A DNA stretch of 64,000 nt from M55B127 sp034521955 (lineage in GTDB: Bacteria; Bacillota; Halanaerobiia; Halanaerobiales; M55B127), in contig JAXHLT010000003.1 of NCBI GenBank assembly GCA_034521955.1, positions 1-64,000 on the forward strand. Direction: 5' to 3'. The notes beneath the pieces are model-generated. The model was not told where the DNA came from, ran no database searches, and saw only the letters and a program-made list of their open reading frames with translations. The first letter of the stretch is position 1; each line of letters opens with the position of its first letter. The translations under genes were made by a program, and so were the position numbers. Shown in pieces: positions 34,764 to 43,921 of the stretch.

Positions 34764-35712
34764 AACTAAATATATAATAAAGTATAAATGAAAGTAGATA
34801 TGTAATATTTATCCAAAGAAAGTTTTTAATTGATGTTTTGAAAGTACTTTTTTTACTTTGTTTTCTTAAAAATAATTTAGTATTATTATATACAGGTAAA
34901 ATGGTAAAAAATACTAATAATGAAATGACAGGAATTATTTTTAAAAATATAAGAAACAATATATTAATATAAGATAGAATATACAAAGATTTAAAAAGTA
35001 TTAACGATTTTTCTTTACCAATATAGATTGGTAATGTATAACGCTCATTTTTAATATCATCGTCAATATCTGAAATATTATTTGCTAACATAATATTAGC
35101 AACACTTAATACAACAGGTAATGAGACTAAAAATATAATAATTAATTTTAAAATGTCTATCTCTAAAAATATTCTGTAGTTTTCTATTAATATATTAATA
35201 ATTTTACTATTCATATCAAGATGAATATGAACAGCTAAAAAGAATACAACAAACCCCATAAAAAAACTAGATAATAATTCACCAAACGGAGTTCTTGATA
35301 TAGGAATTGGACCAAAAGAGTATGTAATTCCAACTATAAATGATATAATTCCAACAAATAATACGATTAAATCAGTTCTTAGAAATAAAATCAATCCACT
35401 AATAATTGCTAATAGTAACATAGTAAAAATTGTTGTGATAACTGTGGTTGTTTTTAAACTATAATTATTAATAGGGTTATGAACATTATAGTTATAACCT
35501 TGTTCATGTTTAGCCTTTTTGTAGTCATAGTAATGATTTGTAGCAGTAGTAGTCATATCTATTAATATTACAGATATGAAAAAAAGCAGTAAGTTTAACA
35601 CCTTTAATTGCCCAAATCTATTTAAAGTATAAAAGGTTCCTAACAATAAGGGGATCATACTGGAAACTTTAGTTCGTATTTCAACTAAGGATATAAAACT
35701 TTTTATATTCAA
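34762..35712 (-). CDS. UbiA/MenA-type prenyltransferase (DmkA-like)
   Basis: The 316-residue membrane enzyme attaches a polyprenyl chain to an aromatic acceptor. It has about eight helices. The first Asp-rich site is degenerate (TNHYYDYKKAKHEQG) and the second is NNISDIDDDIKNERYTLP, in line with MenA-type 1,4-dihydroxy-2-naphthoate prenyltransferases. Menaquinone synthesis genes other than this are not in the window. In Listeria a second MenA paralogue (DmkA) makes a demethylmenaquinone for flavin-based electron export. The presence of Ndh2, FMN-binding protein, ApbE and a polyprenyl synthase at 45.5-50.5 kb makes that role plausible. AAGGAG precedes the ATG on the minus strand. Confidence 0.8.
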   Translation of the reverse strand: MNIKSFISLVEIRTKVSSMIPLLLGTFYTLNRFGQLKVLNLLLFFISVILIDMTTTATNHYYDYKKAKHEQGYNYNVHNPINNYSLKTTTVITTIFTMLLLAIISGLILFLRTDLIVLFVGIISFIVGITYSFGPIPISRTPFGELLSSFFMGFVVFFLAVHIHLDMNSKIINILIENYRIFLEIDILKLIIIFLVSLPVVLSVANIMLANNISDIDDDIKNERYTLPIYIGKEKSLILFKSLYILSYINILFLIFLKIIPVISLLVFFTILPVYNNTKLFLRKQSKKSTFKTSIKNFLWINITYLLSFILYYIFS

Positions 35713-35757
35713 TGTCGACTACTCCTTTTTAATAGTTATTTAACTAGACAATAGTTA

Positions 35758-35781
35758 AGCTCCTGAAAAAATCCAGGAGCT
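35758..35781. repeat. Perfect eight-pair hairpin
   Basis: AGCTCCTG and CAGGAGCT form a perfect palindromic hairpin with an eight-base loop. No T-run follows on either strand. It lies 45 bases before the UbiA start codon on the minus strand and could act in its leader. Confidence 0.45.
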
Positions 35782-36003
35782 CTGTGAAAGGATGTATATA
35801 TTAACTTAGACATAAATGATTAAAATCCTTTTATTTAAATTCAATTTATTTATTATTCTTGATTATTTGACTAAACTAATATCTGATTTATAAATTATCT
35901 GAAAATTATAATAAATATTGTTATATTTGCAGGAAAAAAGTATAGTTCTGTTTAACCTATTAAGTACAAGTGAAATAAATATCAAAGGGGTGTTTATAAA
36001 AAT

Positions 36004-36889
36004 ATGGAAGATAAATTCAAAGGAGCTTTAATGGGTTTAATAGTAGGAGATGCTCTTGGTGCACCATTTGAAGGAATGAAAAGTAAAAATATTAAATTTG
36101 ATAATAAGATGGAAAGTGGTGGACCACATAATATAAGAGCTGGCCAATGGACAGATGATAGTTCGATGGCTCTTTGTTTAGCTGAAAGTTTAATAAAAGA
36201 TGGTTTTGATTTAGAAAGTCAGATGAATCGTTATGTTAAATGGTTTGAAAACGGTTATCTAAGTTCCAAAAAGAAATCATTTGGAATAGGTAGTAATACT
36301 AGTTTAGCAATAACAGATTTCATACAAAAAAATGAACTGCCTCCTCAAAGAGAAAAAGCAGCAGGTAATGGCAGTATAATGAGATTGGCACCTATTCCCA
36401 TGTATTACATAAATAACTATGATAAAACAGTTTATTATTCAGCCAAAGAGCTCTATAACAACACATAATAATATTATGGCTATAGATTCTTGTAAATTTT
36501 TAGGTGCATTTATACATTATGCGATAAATGGTAAGGATAAAAACTTTTTAATTGGTGATGTATATAAAAATATGGATCTTGATGAACGTGTTTTAGATAG
36601 AGTTAAGGGTGATTTTAAAAATAAGGATAGAAAAGATATTAATTCAGACGCTTTTGTGTTAAATACCCTTGAAGCTAGTTTATGGTGTTTTTATAATTCA
36701 GATGATTATGAATCTGCTGTAAAGCTTGCAGTTAATTTAGGAGGAGATACTGATACAACAGCAGCAGTTACTGGACAAATGGCGGGATCATTTTATGGTA
36801 GCAGTAGTATTCCAAAAGATTGGATTAATAAATTAGCAAAAAAAGAGCTTATACTAAGTCTAATAAGAGGATTAAAACAAGCACTATAG
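36004..36889 (+). pseudogene. ADP-ribosylglycohydrolase family protein, one frameshift
   Basis: The protein of about 294 residues belongs to the ADP-ribosylglycohydrolase (DraG/ARH) fold, which removes ADP-ribose from proteins or nucleotides. The first part has KGALMGLIVGDALGAPFEG, the metal-binding QWTDDSSMALCLAESL, and GNGSIMRLAP. A frameshift near 36450 leads to SSITTHNNIMAIDSCKFLGA and the second metal site LGGDTDTTAAVTGQMAGSFY. All catalytic motifs are present apart from the break. AGGGGTG precedes the ATG. Confidence 0.88.
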
Positions 36890-36941
36890 ATAATCTTTAG
36901 AACATACATAAATTAAAGTTATATTGATAAAGTTAAATACT

Positions 36942-36977
36942 TTCATTCACCTGGTTTTATTTGGGTGAATGTTTTTT
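36942..36977 (+). terminator. Intrinsic terminator
   Basis: CATTCACC pairs with GGGTGAATG around an 11-base loop and is followed by six T residues. Confidence 0.85.
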
Positions 36978-37047
36978 ATTTTACAGGAAAATTTAAATAT
37001 ATCAAGAATTTATAATAATAGTAGTTAATGTAAAGGAGGCTTTTAAT

Positions 37048-38013
37048 GTGTTTGTAATTACAATTTCAAGGCAGTCATCAAGCCTCGGAGAAGAAATTGC
37101 TGAAGAATTAGCAAATAAATTAGGGGTAAAATTATTAACAAGAGACCATGTAATTAATAATTGGCTTTCAGATGTTGCTGATGATCATGATATACATATG
37201 TTAAAAGAGACATCTAAACATTATTTAAAGTCAGCACAAAATGGTAAAACATTTAAAGATATAATTATAAAGAAATTAAAAATGAAAGTTGAGAAAGAAA
37301 ATCTTGTCATTTTAGGACTGGGCTCTCAAATTATCTTTAAGGATTATGCTCATGCTGTTCATGTGAAGATAATATGTTCGGATAAAATTAGAGTTCAACG
37401 TGTAATGGAAAAATATAATATAAATAGAGAGCGAGCAATAAGATCTGTTGATTTAAGTGATAGAAAACATAGAAGATATGTGCATAGATTATTTAATAAG
37501 GATTGGAACAATAGTTCATTGTATCATCTTAATATTAATACAGCAGGGTTAGCTGTTAATGAAGCTGTAAACTTAATTATTCACCTTCTTGAGATGAAAA
37601 AAGAAAATCCAGAATCATTATTTAAAAACTTAGATAAATATAAAAGTCATATAAATAAATCAGAAGATATAGATTTTGTTCATGATAGTGAAAAGGATTT
37701 TGCAGAAATATTGGATATGTATAATATTAAGTGGGAGTATGAACCCTCAGAATTCCCTCTAGAGTGGGATGCAGAGGGTAATATATCAATGGGTTTTAGA
37801 CCTGACTTTTATCTTCCTGAATTCGATACTTATATCGAACTTACAACCATGAAACAAAAATATGTAACAGAAAAAAATAAAAAAGTAAAGATGTTACAAA
37901 AACTTTATCCAAATATAAATATTAATATTGTATATAAAAAGGATTATCATAAACTATTGAATAGATTTGGTATAAATGAAATAAAAGAAGATGAAGGTGA
38001 AAATGATGAATAA
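37048..38013 (+). CDS. Cytidylate-kinase-like domain fused to a PD-(D/E)XK-like domain
   Basis: Residues about 1-185 match the cytidylate-kinase-like family: FVITISRQSSSLGEEIAEEL, VILGLGSQIIFKD and RVQRVMEKYNINRERAIRSV. The usual glycine-rich P-loop is degenerate (SRQSSSLGEE). Residues about 215-300 form a different module: EILDMYNIKWEYEPSEFPLE, RPDFYLPEFDTYIELTTMKQ and NKKVKMLQKLYPNI. The order of Glu (232), Asp (253) and Glu (264), before a strand ending ELTT, resembles PD-(D/E)XK nucleases, but Thr occupies the place of the catalytic Lys. It overlaps the phosphoribosyltransferase gene, which suggests a joint role. It starts at GTG after AAAGGAGG. Confidence 0.75.
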   Translation: MFVITISRQSSSLGEEIAEELANKLGVKLLTRDHVINNWLSDVADDHDIHMLKETSKHYLKSAQNGKTFKDIIIKKLKMKVEKENLVILGLGSQIIFKDYAHAVHVKIICSDKIRVQRVMEKYNINRERAIRSVDLSDRKHRRYVHRLFNKDWNNSSLYHLNINTAGLAVNEAVNLIIHLLEMKKENPESLFKNLDKYKSHINKSEDIDFVHDSEKDFAEILDMYNIKWEYEPSEFPLEWDAEGNISMGFRPDFYLPEFDTYIELTTMKQKYVTEKNKKVKMLQKLYPNININIVYKKDYHKLLNRFGINEIKEDEGENDE

Positions 38014-38534
38014 TGAAAACATTGGAGAAATTATTTTTAGTGAAAAGGATATTAAAAATAGGGTTTTAACAGTAGCTGAAGAGATTAGTAAAGATTATAA
38101 AAATACTGAACCAATTTTGATAGGAATTTTTAAGGGATCTGTATACTTTTTGTCAGACTTAAGTAGGTCTTTAGAATATTGAACATAATATTGATTTTTT
38201 ATCAATTGGAAGGTTTAAAACAACGGAAGAGTCGAAAGAAAAGGTTAAAATAACAAAAGATTTAGATTTAAGTATTAGAAATCGAGATATAATTGTAATT
38301 GAAGATATTATAAGAACTGGTTTAACTCATAGTTATATTTTAAAAAATTTAAAACCTAGAAGACCCAATAGTATAAATTTATGTGTTTTTTTAGATTGTA
38401 AAAAACAGAGGTTGGTTGATTTACCTATTAAATATAGTGGATTTGATCTTGATGATCGCTTTGTAGTTGGTTATGGATTAGATTATGAAGAAAAATATAG
38501 GAACTTGCCATTTATTGCAGAGTATATAAAATAA
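38003..38534 (+). pseudogene. Hypoxanthine-type phosphoribosyltransferase, one frameshift
   Basis: The two parts give about 175 residues of a type I phosphoribosyltransferase. The first part has EIIFSEKDIKNRVLTVAEEI and PILIGIFKGSVYFLSDL (HPRT loop I). After an extra base near 38181 follow HNIDFLSIGRFKTTEESK and the PRPP motif IIVIEDIIRTGLTHSYIL, then FDLDDRFVVGYGLDYEEKYR near the end. The PRPP loop is intact (EDIIRTGLT). It overlaps the end of the kinase/nuclease fusion gene by about ten bases, so they are translationally coupled. The FLSIGRF and EDIIRTG variants separate it from canonical Hpt. Confidence 0.85.
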
Positions 38535-38572
38535 AAAAAGGCTCCAACGAACCTTTTTGATTCATTATCCTT

Positions 38573-38806
38573 TTAGCAATCTTCTTTTTCACATCGAAAC
38601 CTATTTAAATCATCTAAAATCCTTTCTTTAGATCTTCTTCGGTCAATATAGAGTATATTTATTGATGTTAGTACTAAAACAAGTACCAACTATCTATAAA
38701 TTTCTCCTATTAACCTCCAACCCAAAGTCCAGATGTTACCGAACAATCTAGGTATTCGATAAAGATTGTTACTTAGGATAAATTCTCTTAAGTATTCCTT
38801 GGAGCC
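38573..38806 (-). other. Possible decayed small membrane-protein gene
   Basis: Read on the minus strand, one frame is open apart from a single TAG: GSKEYLREFILSNNLYRIPR, then IWTLGWRLIGEIYR, a stop, and LVLVLTSINILYIDRRRSKE, ending KEDC and a stop at 38573. No start codon was found. The composition, with an amphipathic start, a hydrophobic stretch and a basic end, looks like coding DNA. The family is unknown. The rest of the 38535-39070 gap is AT-rich with nothing recognised. Confidence 0.3.
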
Positions 38807-39070
38807 TATTTTTATTATAGTCTACATATCTTTAATAGTCAAAGATGTGAGTAAAGCTATTAAGAGCAGTCACAATAAAATAACTAATTAATTCTTCTAA
38901 ATAGTTCTTTTATCTTAAAATATCAAATAAATATGTAATATATAAATAAATATACATTGATTATTGATATATAATAGTGGTAAGATTATATTATAGAGTA
39001 AATATAATAAGTTATATTTATTTTTCATAAATATATTTTAGATATTCTCTTATGAAAAGGAGGAAGTAAA

Positions 39071-39518
39071 TTGTTAAAAGGATTTAAAAGTTTTATCTTG
39101 AAAGGTAATGTAGTGGAAATGGCTGTAGGTATTATTATTGGCTTGGCATTTAATAAGATTATATCATCTTTTGTTAATGATGTATTAATGCCTCCTCTTA
39201 GTTTGATAATTGGAAAAATAAATTTTTCAAATTTATATATCAATTTAAGTCAAAGAGAATTTGAATCTTTAGCTGTAGCTGAAGAAGCAGGAGTTCCAAT
39301 AATTAAATATGGACTTTTTATAAACACACTTAGTTGATTTTATAATAGTTGCTTTTGTTTTATATATGGTTATAACCTATTATAATAAATTAAATGAAAA
39401 AAAGAAAAAAGAAGAAGTTGCTAAAGCATCGGATACTAAAGAATGTCCTTATTGTTTTTCAACTATTAATATTAAAGCTACTGTTTGTCCAGAATGTACA
39501 ACTAATTTAGAAAATTAA
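39071..39518 (+). pseudogene. mscL: Large-conductance mechanosensitive channel MscL, one frameshift, with zinc-ribbon tail
   Basis: MscL releases solutes on hypo-osmotic shock. The first part has FKSFILKGNVVEMAVGIIIG (the gate helix) and VNDVLMPPLSLIIGKINFSN. One extra T near 39334 interrupts the second helix, which continues DFIIVAFVLYMVITYYNKLN. The cytoplasmic tail ends with KECPYCFSTINIKATVCPEC, a CxxC-CxxC zinc ribbon not found in E. coli MscL. Restored length is about 148 residues. It starts at TTG after AGGAGG. Confidence 0.85.
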
Positions 39519-39544
39519 AAACTAATATATGGAGATGATTTATT

Positions 39545-40651
39545 ATGGAAAGTGAAGCACTGAAGTATATTTTACTTAATAATACAATTTATAATTACTT
39601 AGTATCTATAAGTATTATTGTCTTAGGTTTGATTCTTATCAGAGTTTTAAGATATGTTTTTTCTAAAAAAATAAATAATCTAATAAAAAAATATTCTGCT
39701 AGGTTTGCTGATTTTACTGATAAGTTTATTGAAAAAAGAGTTATTCCTTTAACTAGTATAATAATTATTTATGCAGCATTAAATAGACTTAATTTAAGTC
39801 AATCAATACACAAATTTGTTAATATTGTTTTTATATTTTCTATAGTAATATATATTACTTTACTGATTCAAGATATAATTGTTTATACAATGAAAAAGTA
39901 CTGGGAGAAAAAACAAAGTAATCAAGCTCAAGACACTGTTTTTACAGTTTCAGTATTTTTAGTAAAGTTAATAACCTGGTTAGTTGCTCTATTATTTATA
40001 TTAGATAACTTAAATATTGAAATTAGAGGTCTTATAACAGGACTTGGTGTTGGTGGTATTGCAATTGCATTTGCAGCCCAGACTATATTAGCTGACATAT
40101 TTAGTTATTTTACTATATTTTTGGATAGGCCATTTGATATTGGAGATTTTATAATTATAGGAGAATATAGAGGTAATGTAGAACATATTGGGATTAAAAC
40201 AACAAGAGTAAGAAGTCTAAGTGGTGAACAGTTAGTATTTTCTAACAATGATTTGACAAATTCAAGAATTCATAACTATAAAAGGATGCAGAGAAGAAGA
40301 ATCAACTTTAATTTTGGAGTAGTTTACAGTACTCCAGTTGAAAAAGTGGAAAAAATACCAAAGATAATAGAAGATATAGTAAATAGTGTAGAAAAAACCT
40401 GTTTTGATCGAGCACATTTTGCCACTTATGGTGATTTTAGTCTAATATTTCAAGTTGTTTATTATGTAGAAGATAGTGATTATAAAATATACATGAATAT
40501 TCAAGAAAAGATAAATTTAAAGATAAAAGAAGTATTTAACAAAGAAAACATTGAATTTGCTTATCCTACACAAAGTATTCATGTCTATGATAATGACAAA
40601 AACATTAATATTGAGCCACTCAATAAAAACGGGAGGGAAAATCATGAGTGA
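39545..40651 (+). CDS. Small-conductance mechanosensitive channel, MscS family
   Basis: The 368-residue protein has four or five membrane helices. The pore-lining TM3 region is GLITGLGVGGIAIAFAAQTI near residue 160, and the following beta domain has FLDRPFDIGDFIIIGEYRGN and VEHIGIKTTRVRSLSGEQLV. These define the MscS family. It has an extended N-terminus, as in YbdG/YnaI types. GGAGATGA precedes the ATG, and msrB overlaps its end. Together with mscL it suggests a need to survive osmotic downshock. Confidence 0.9.
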   Translation: MESEALKYILLNNTIYNYLVSISIIVLGLILIRVLRYVFSKKINNLIKKYSARFADFTDKFIEKRVIPLTSIIIIYAALNRLNLSQSIHKFVNIVFIFSIVIYITLLIQDIIVYTMKKYWEKKQSNQAQDTVFTVSVFLVKLITWLVALLFILDNLNIEIRGLITGLGVGGIAIAFAAQTILADIFSYFTIFLDRPFDIGDFIIIGEYRGNVEHIGIKTTRVRSLSGEQLVFSNNDLTNSRIHNYKRMQRRRINFNFGVVYSTPVEKVEKIPKIIEDIVNSVEKTCFDRAHFATYGDFSLIFQVVYYVEDSDYKIYMNIQEKINLKIKEVFNKENIEFAYPTQSIHVYDNDKNINIEPLNKNGRENHE

Positions 40652-41051
40652 TAAAAATAAATTTGAGGTTAATAAAAGTGAAGAAGAATGGAAAAAGAAG
40701 TTGACAAAAAATGAATTTTTAGTTTTAAGAAATAAAAAAACAGATCCTCCTTTTAAAAATGAATACTATACTAATAAAAGAAATGGTATCTATAAATGTG
40801 CTGCATGTGGAAATAAACTCTTTGATTCTAAAGATAAATATGATTCTGGTTCGGGTTGGCCGAGTTTTACGAAACCTATAAATGAGAATGCAGTAAAATA
40901 TCAAGATGATTTTAAATTACCCCAAAAAAGAACCGAAGCAATATGCAGCAGATGTGGAAGTCATTTGGGACATCTTTTTAATGATGGACCTAAACCCACT
41001 AATAAAAGATACTGTATTAACTCTACATCACTCGATTTTATAGAAGAGTAA
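40644..41051 (+). CDS. msrB: Peptide-methionine (R)-S-oxide reductase MsrB
   Basis: The 135-residue enzyme reduces methionine-R-sulfoxide. The zinc site is formed by CAACG and CSRCG. The motifs SGSGWPSF and HLGHLFNDGPKPTNKRYCIN hold the catalytic Cys (RYCIN). ATG 40644 follows GGGAGGG and lies inside the end of the MscS gene, an overlap of eight bases, so the genes are coupled. Confidence 0.95.
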   Translation: MSDKNKFEVNKSEEEWKKKLTKNEFLVLRNKKTDPPFKNEYYTNKRNGIYKCAACGNKLFDSKDKYDSGSGWPSFTKPINENAVKYQDDFKLPQKRTEAICSRCGSHLGHLFNDGPKPTNKRYCINSTSLDFIEE

Positions 41052-41137
41052 TGTTAAATGTAAACTTGACTAAAATACTCGGATATTATATAGTAATATT
41101 AGAAATGGTTGACAATTATTTTTAAGAAGGTGTAATA

Positions 41138-42073
41138 ATGAAATATTTATATGGACCGGTTCCATCAAGAAGATTGGGAGTATCTTTAGGTATTGATTTA
41201 ATACCTTATAAGATTTGTTCATTTAACTGTATATACTGTGAATGTGGTAAAACTACTAATTTATCTATTAAAAGAAAAGAATTTAAACCAGTTGAAAAAA
41301 TTATAAAGGAGTTAGATGAATATCTAAAAGAAAAACCTAAACTAGATTATATTACTTTTTCAGGTTCAGGAGAACCAACTTTATATTTACATCTAGGAAA
41401 GATTATAAAATTTATTAAAGCTAATTATCCCGAATATAAATTAGCATTGTTAACAAATAGTAGTTTGTTGGGGGATAAAAGTCTTAGAAATGAATTAAAA
41501 GAACTTGATTTAATAGTTCCTTCTATAGATTCTGTTATTGATAAGAATTATAAAAAAATTAATCAACCTCATAAGGACATAACTTTAAATCAGATTATAG
41601 AAGGTTTAATTTCTTTAAGAAAAGAGTTTAAAGGTAAAATATTTCTAGAGATATTTATTGTACCAGGTATAAATGATAGTGAAGATGAGTTTAAAAAGTT
41701 TAAAGGAATTATAGATAAGATAAATCCTGATCGGGTACAAATTAATACTTTAGATCGTCCCGGTACCGAAAAATGGGTAGAACCTGCTGATAAAAATATA
41801 CTTGAAAAAGCTGTAGAAATTATTGGTAAGAAGGCAGAAATTATTGGTCCTTATATACCTGAAAAAACTACGGTTAAGTTAAGTCATGCTGTAAAAAAAA
41901 GAATTATTGAAATGATTAGCAGAAGACCCTGTACTGTAAAAGATCTTTCTGAAATATTAAACTTACATGTTAATGAAGTTAATAAATATCTAAGAGAAAT
42001 AGATCAAGAAATAGACATACAAACAAAGGATGAAAAAAGAGGTAAGTTTTATTTTATTATGAAGGAGGTCTAA
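41138..42073 (+). CDS. Radical SAM protein with C-terminal winged helix
   Basis: The 311-residue protein has the radical SAM cluster motif CSFNCIYC near residue 28 and YGPVPSRRLGVSLGIDLIPY at its N-terminus. FSGSGEPTLY and TLDRPGTEKWVEP follow. The last 70 residues look like a winged helix-turn-helix (MISRRPCTVKDLSEILNLHV). This family is common in anaerobes, with no settled function. It is four bases from the TusA-like gene and opens the sulfur operon, so a role in sulfur or FeS metabolism is possible. Confidence 0.85.
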   Translation: MKYLYGPVPSRRLGVSLGIDLIPYKICSFNCIYCECGKTTNLSIKRKEFKPVEKIIKELDEYLKEKPKLDYITFSGSGEPTLYLHLGKIIKFIKANYPEYKLALLTNSSLLGDKSLRNELKELDLIVPSIDSVIDKNYKKINQPHKDITLNQIIEGLISLRKEFKGKIFLEIFIVPGINDSEDEFKKFKGIIDKINPDRVQINTLDRPGTEKWVEPADKNILEKAVEIIGKKAEIIGPYIPEKTTVKLSHAVKKRIIEMISRRPCTVKDLSEILNLHVNEVNKYLREIDQEIDIQTKDEKRGKFYFIMKEV

Positions 42074-42076
42074 AAA

Positions 42077-42301
42077 GTGGCTGAAGAGATAAAGGTTGAT
42101 TGTAAAGGTGAAAACTGTCCAGTTCCACTAGTGGAAACTAGAAAAGCAGTTCGAAAAGCAAATAAAGGAGATATATTAGTTATTACTGGTGATCATTCTG
42201 CATCAAAAAAGGAAATACCTATGGCTGTTGAAGCAATGGGTTTAGAACTATTATCAGTTGAAGATAAAGATGATTATTGGGAAATTAAAATAAAGGTTTA
42301 G
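42077..42301 (+). CDS. TusA/SirA-like sulfur carrier
   Basis: The 74-residue protein has the TusA signature KGENCPVPLVETRKAV with the sulfur-accepting Cys in CP, and a C-terminal DDYWEIKIKV strand. It starts at GTG after GAGGTC and is translated together with its neighbours. It probably receives sulfur from the NifS-like desulfurase encoded downstream. Confidence 0.88.
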   Translation: MAEEIKVDCKGENCPVPLVETRKAVRKANKGDILVITGDHSASKKEIPMAVEAMGLELLSVEDKDDYWEIKIKV

Positions 42302-42311
42302 AGGTGTTATT

Positions 42312-42734
42312 ATGTCTACAGATAAAACTACTTTGATTGTAGAAAGTGGAGACTTTGATAAAATATACAGTGCCTTTATTATAGGTAATGGTGCTTTGGC
42401 TATGGGTATGGATGTCTCTATGTACTTTACATTTTGGGGATTAGAGAGATTAAAAAAGAACAATTTAGATAAAGGTCCTTTATCTAAGATGAACTTTTTA
42501 GGTTTAGGTAAGTTATATATGAAGTGGAAGATGAAAAAGGCAAATGTGAGACCATTAGATGATATGCTAGATGATTTTGTAGAGTTAGGTGGTAAAATAT
42601 TTGCTTGTGATATGACAATGGAAATTATGGGAGTTACAAAGGAAGAATTAAGGGATGAAGTGATTACTGATTACTGTGCAGTAGGAACCTATATTAAAGA
42701 AGCCAGAGAATCAGAGATTACTTTATATATATAA
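42312..42734 (+). CDS. DsrE/F-like family protein
   Basis: The 140-residue protein resembles the DsrE/DsrF/DrsH superfamily: TLIVESGDFDKIYSAFIIGN and ALAMGMDVSMYFTFWGLERL at the start, and AKIFACDMTMEIMGV-like text near 100 with a conserved Cys (FACDMTM). It has an additional short hydrophobic segment. DsrE-like proteins work with TusA in persulfide transfer. It is ten bases downstream of the tusA-like gene. Confidence 0.85.
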   Translation: MSTDKTTLIVESGDFDKIYSAFIIGNGALAMGMDVSMYFTFWGLERLKKNNLDKGPLSKMNFLGLGKLYMKWKMKKANVRPLDDMLDDFVELGGKIFACDMTMEIMGVTKEELRDEVITDYCAVGTYIKEARESEITLYI

Positions 42735-42750
42735 AATTTGGGGTGATAAA

Positions 42751-43920
42751 ATGAATAATGATATAGTCTATCTTGACAATTCTGCTGTTACAAGATTAGA
42801 TGAAGAAGTATTAGAGGCAATGAAGCCTTATTTTTTTGATACCTATGCTGTTGCAACTTCAGAATTTGCATATACAATGGGTATAGAAGCAAAAGAAGCC
42901 CTACAAAATGCAAGAGAAGTAATAGCTAATTCTCTAAATGCTGATAGTGATGAAATAATATTTACTTCTGGAGCAACAGAGTCAAATAATTTAGCATTAA
43001 AAGGTATAATGTATAATCAAAAAGAAAAAGGGCATTTAATAGTTTCAAAATTAGAAGATTTTTCTGTGTTAAACACAGCTAAAGTTTTGGAAAAACAAGG
43101 ATTTGATGTGTCGTATATTAATGTGGATTCTAAAGGTAAAATAGACTTAGATGAACTAAAAGATACAGTTAGAGAAGACACTGTGTTAGTATCTATTCAA
43201 CATGCTAATCAGGAAATTGGAACAGTTCAAAATATAGAAGAAATTGCAAAATATTTAGATGAAAAAAATATACTTTTTCATACTGATGCTACACATTCAT
43301 ATAAGAGAATAAATATAGATGTAAAAAAAATACCTGTAGATTTAATCACTGTTTCTGCTCATACAATACACGGACCACGCGGTATTGGAGCACTTTATAA
43401 GAAAAAAGATGTAAAACTACAGAAAATTATGGACGGTGGTTTTCAGGAGAACAACTTAAGAGCAGGTGTAGAAAATATTCCTGCAGCAGTTGGATTTGCA
43501 AAAGCTGTGGAATTAATTACTGAAAAAGAAAATGATAAAATTAAAACCTTAAGAGATTTATTAATAAAAAAAGTTCAAGATCAAATTGAAGATGTCACTT
43601 TAAATGGTTCGAGGACTGATAGAACACCACAGAATGCTAATATTACATTCCATTATGTTGAGGGTGAATCTATTACATTACACCTTGATATGAGAGGATT
43701 TGCAGTTAGCACAGGTTCTGCTTGTTTTAGTAAATCACTTGAAGCCAGTCATGTAATACTTGGTATTGGTGGAGATCATGAAAGAGCACATGGTTCTATT
43801 AGATTTACTTTTAGTCGATATAATACTGAAGAAGATGTAGATAAAGTTGTAGAAGCAATTAAAGATGTAGTAAATAACTTAAGAGAAATAAGTCCATTAG
43901 GTAAGAAAGGAAGTGAGTAA
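42751..43920 (+). CDS. Cysteine desulfurase (NifS/IscS family)
   Basis: The 389-residue PLP enzyme removes sulfur from cysteine to form a persulfide. Visible are VYLDNSAVTRLDEEVLEAMK, TSGATESNNLALKG, SIQHANQEIGTVQ, HTDATHSYKRI and the PLP Lys position TVSAHTIHGPRG. There Thr-Ile replaces the canonical HKI/HKF, so the usual PLP Lys is missing from this segment. The active-site Cys loop STGSACFSKSLE is present. The His-Thr in place of His-Lys is the notable oddity and could impair classical PLP chemistry. It overlaps the IscU-like gene region. Confidence 0.88.
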   Translation: MNNDIVYLDNSAVTRLDEEVLEAMKPYFFDTYAVATSEFAYTMGIEAKEALQNAREVIANSLNADSDEIIFTSGATESNNLALKGIMYNQKEKGHLIVSKLEDFSVLNTAKVLEKQGFDVSYINVDSKGKIDLDELKDTVREDTVLVSIQHANQEIGTVQNIEEIAKYLDEKNILFHTDATHSYKRINIDVKKIPVDLITVSAHTIHGPRGIGALYKKKDVKLQKIMDGGFQENNLRAGVENIPAAVGFAKAVELITEKENDKIKTLRDLLIKKVQDQIEDVTLNGSRTDRTPQNANITFHYVEGESITLHLDMRGFAVSTGSACFSKSLEASHVILGIGGDHERAHGSIRFTFSRYNTEEDVDKVVEAIKDVVNNLREISPLGKKGSE

Positions 43921-43921
43921 G

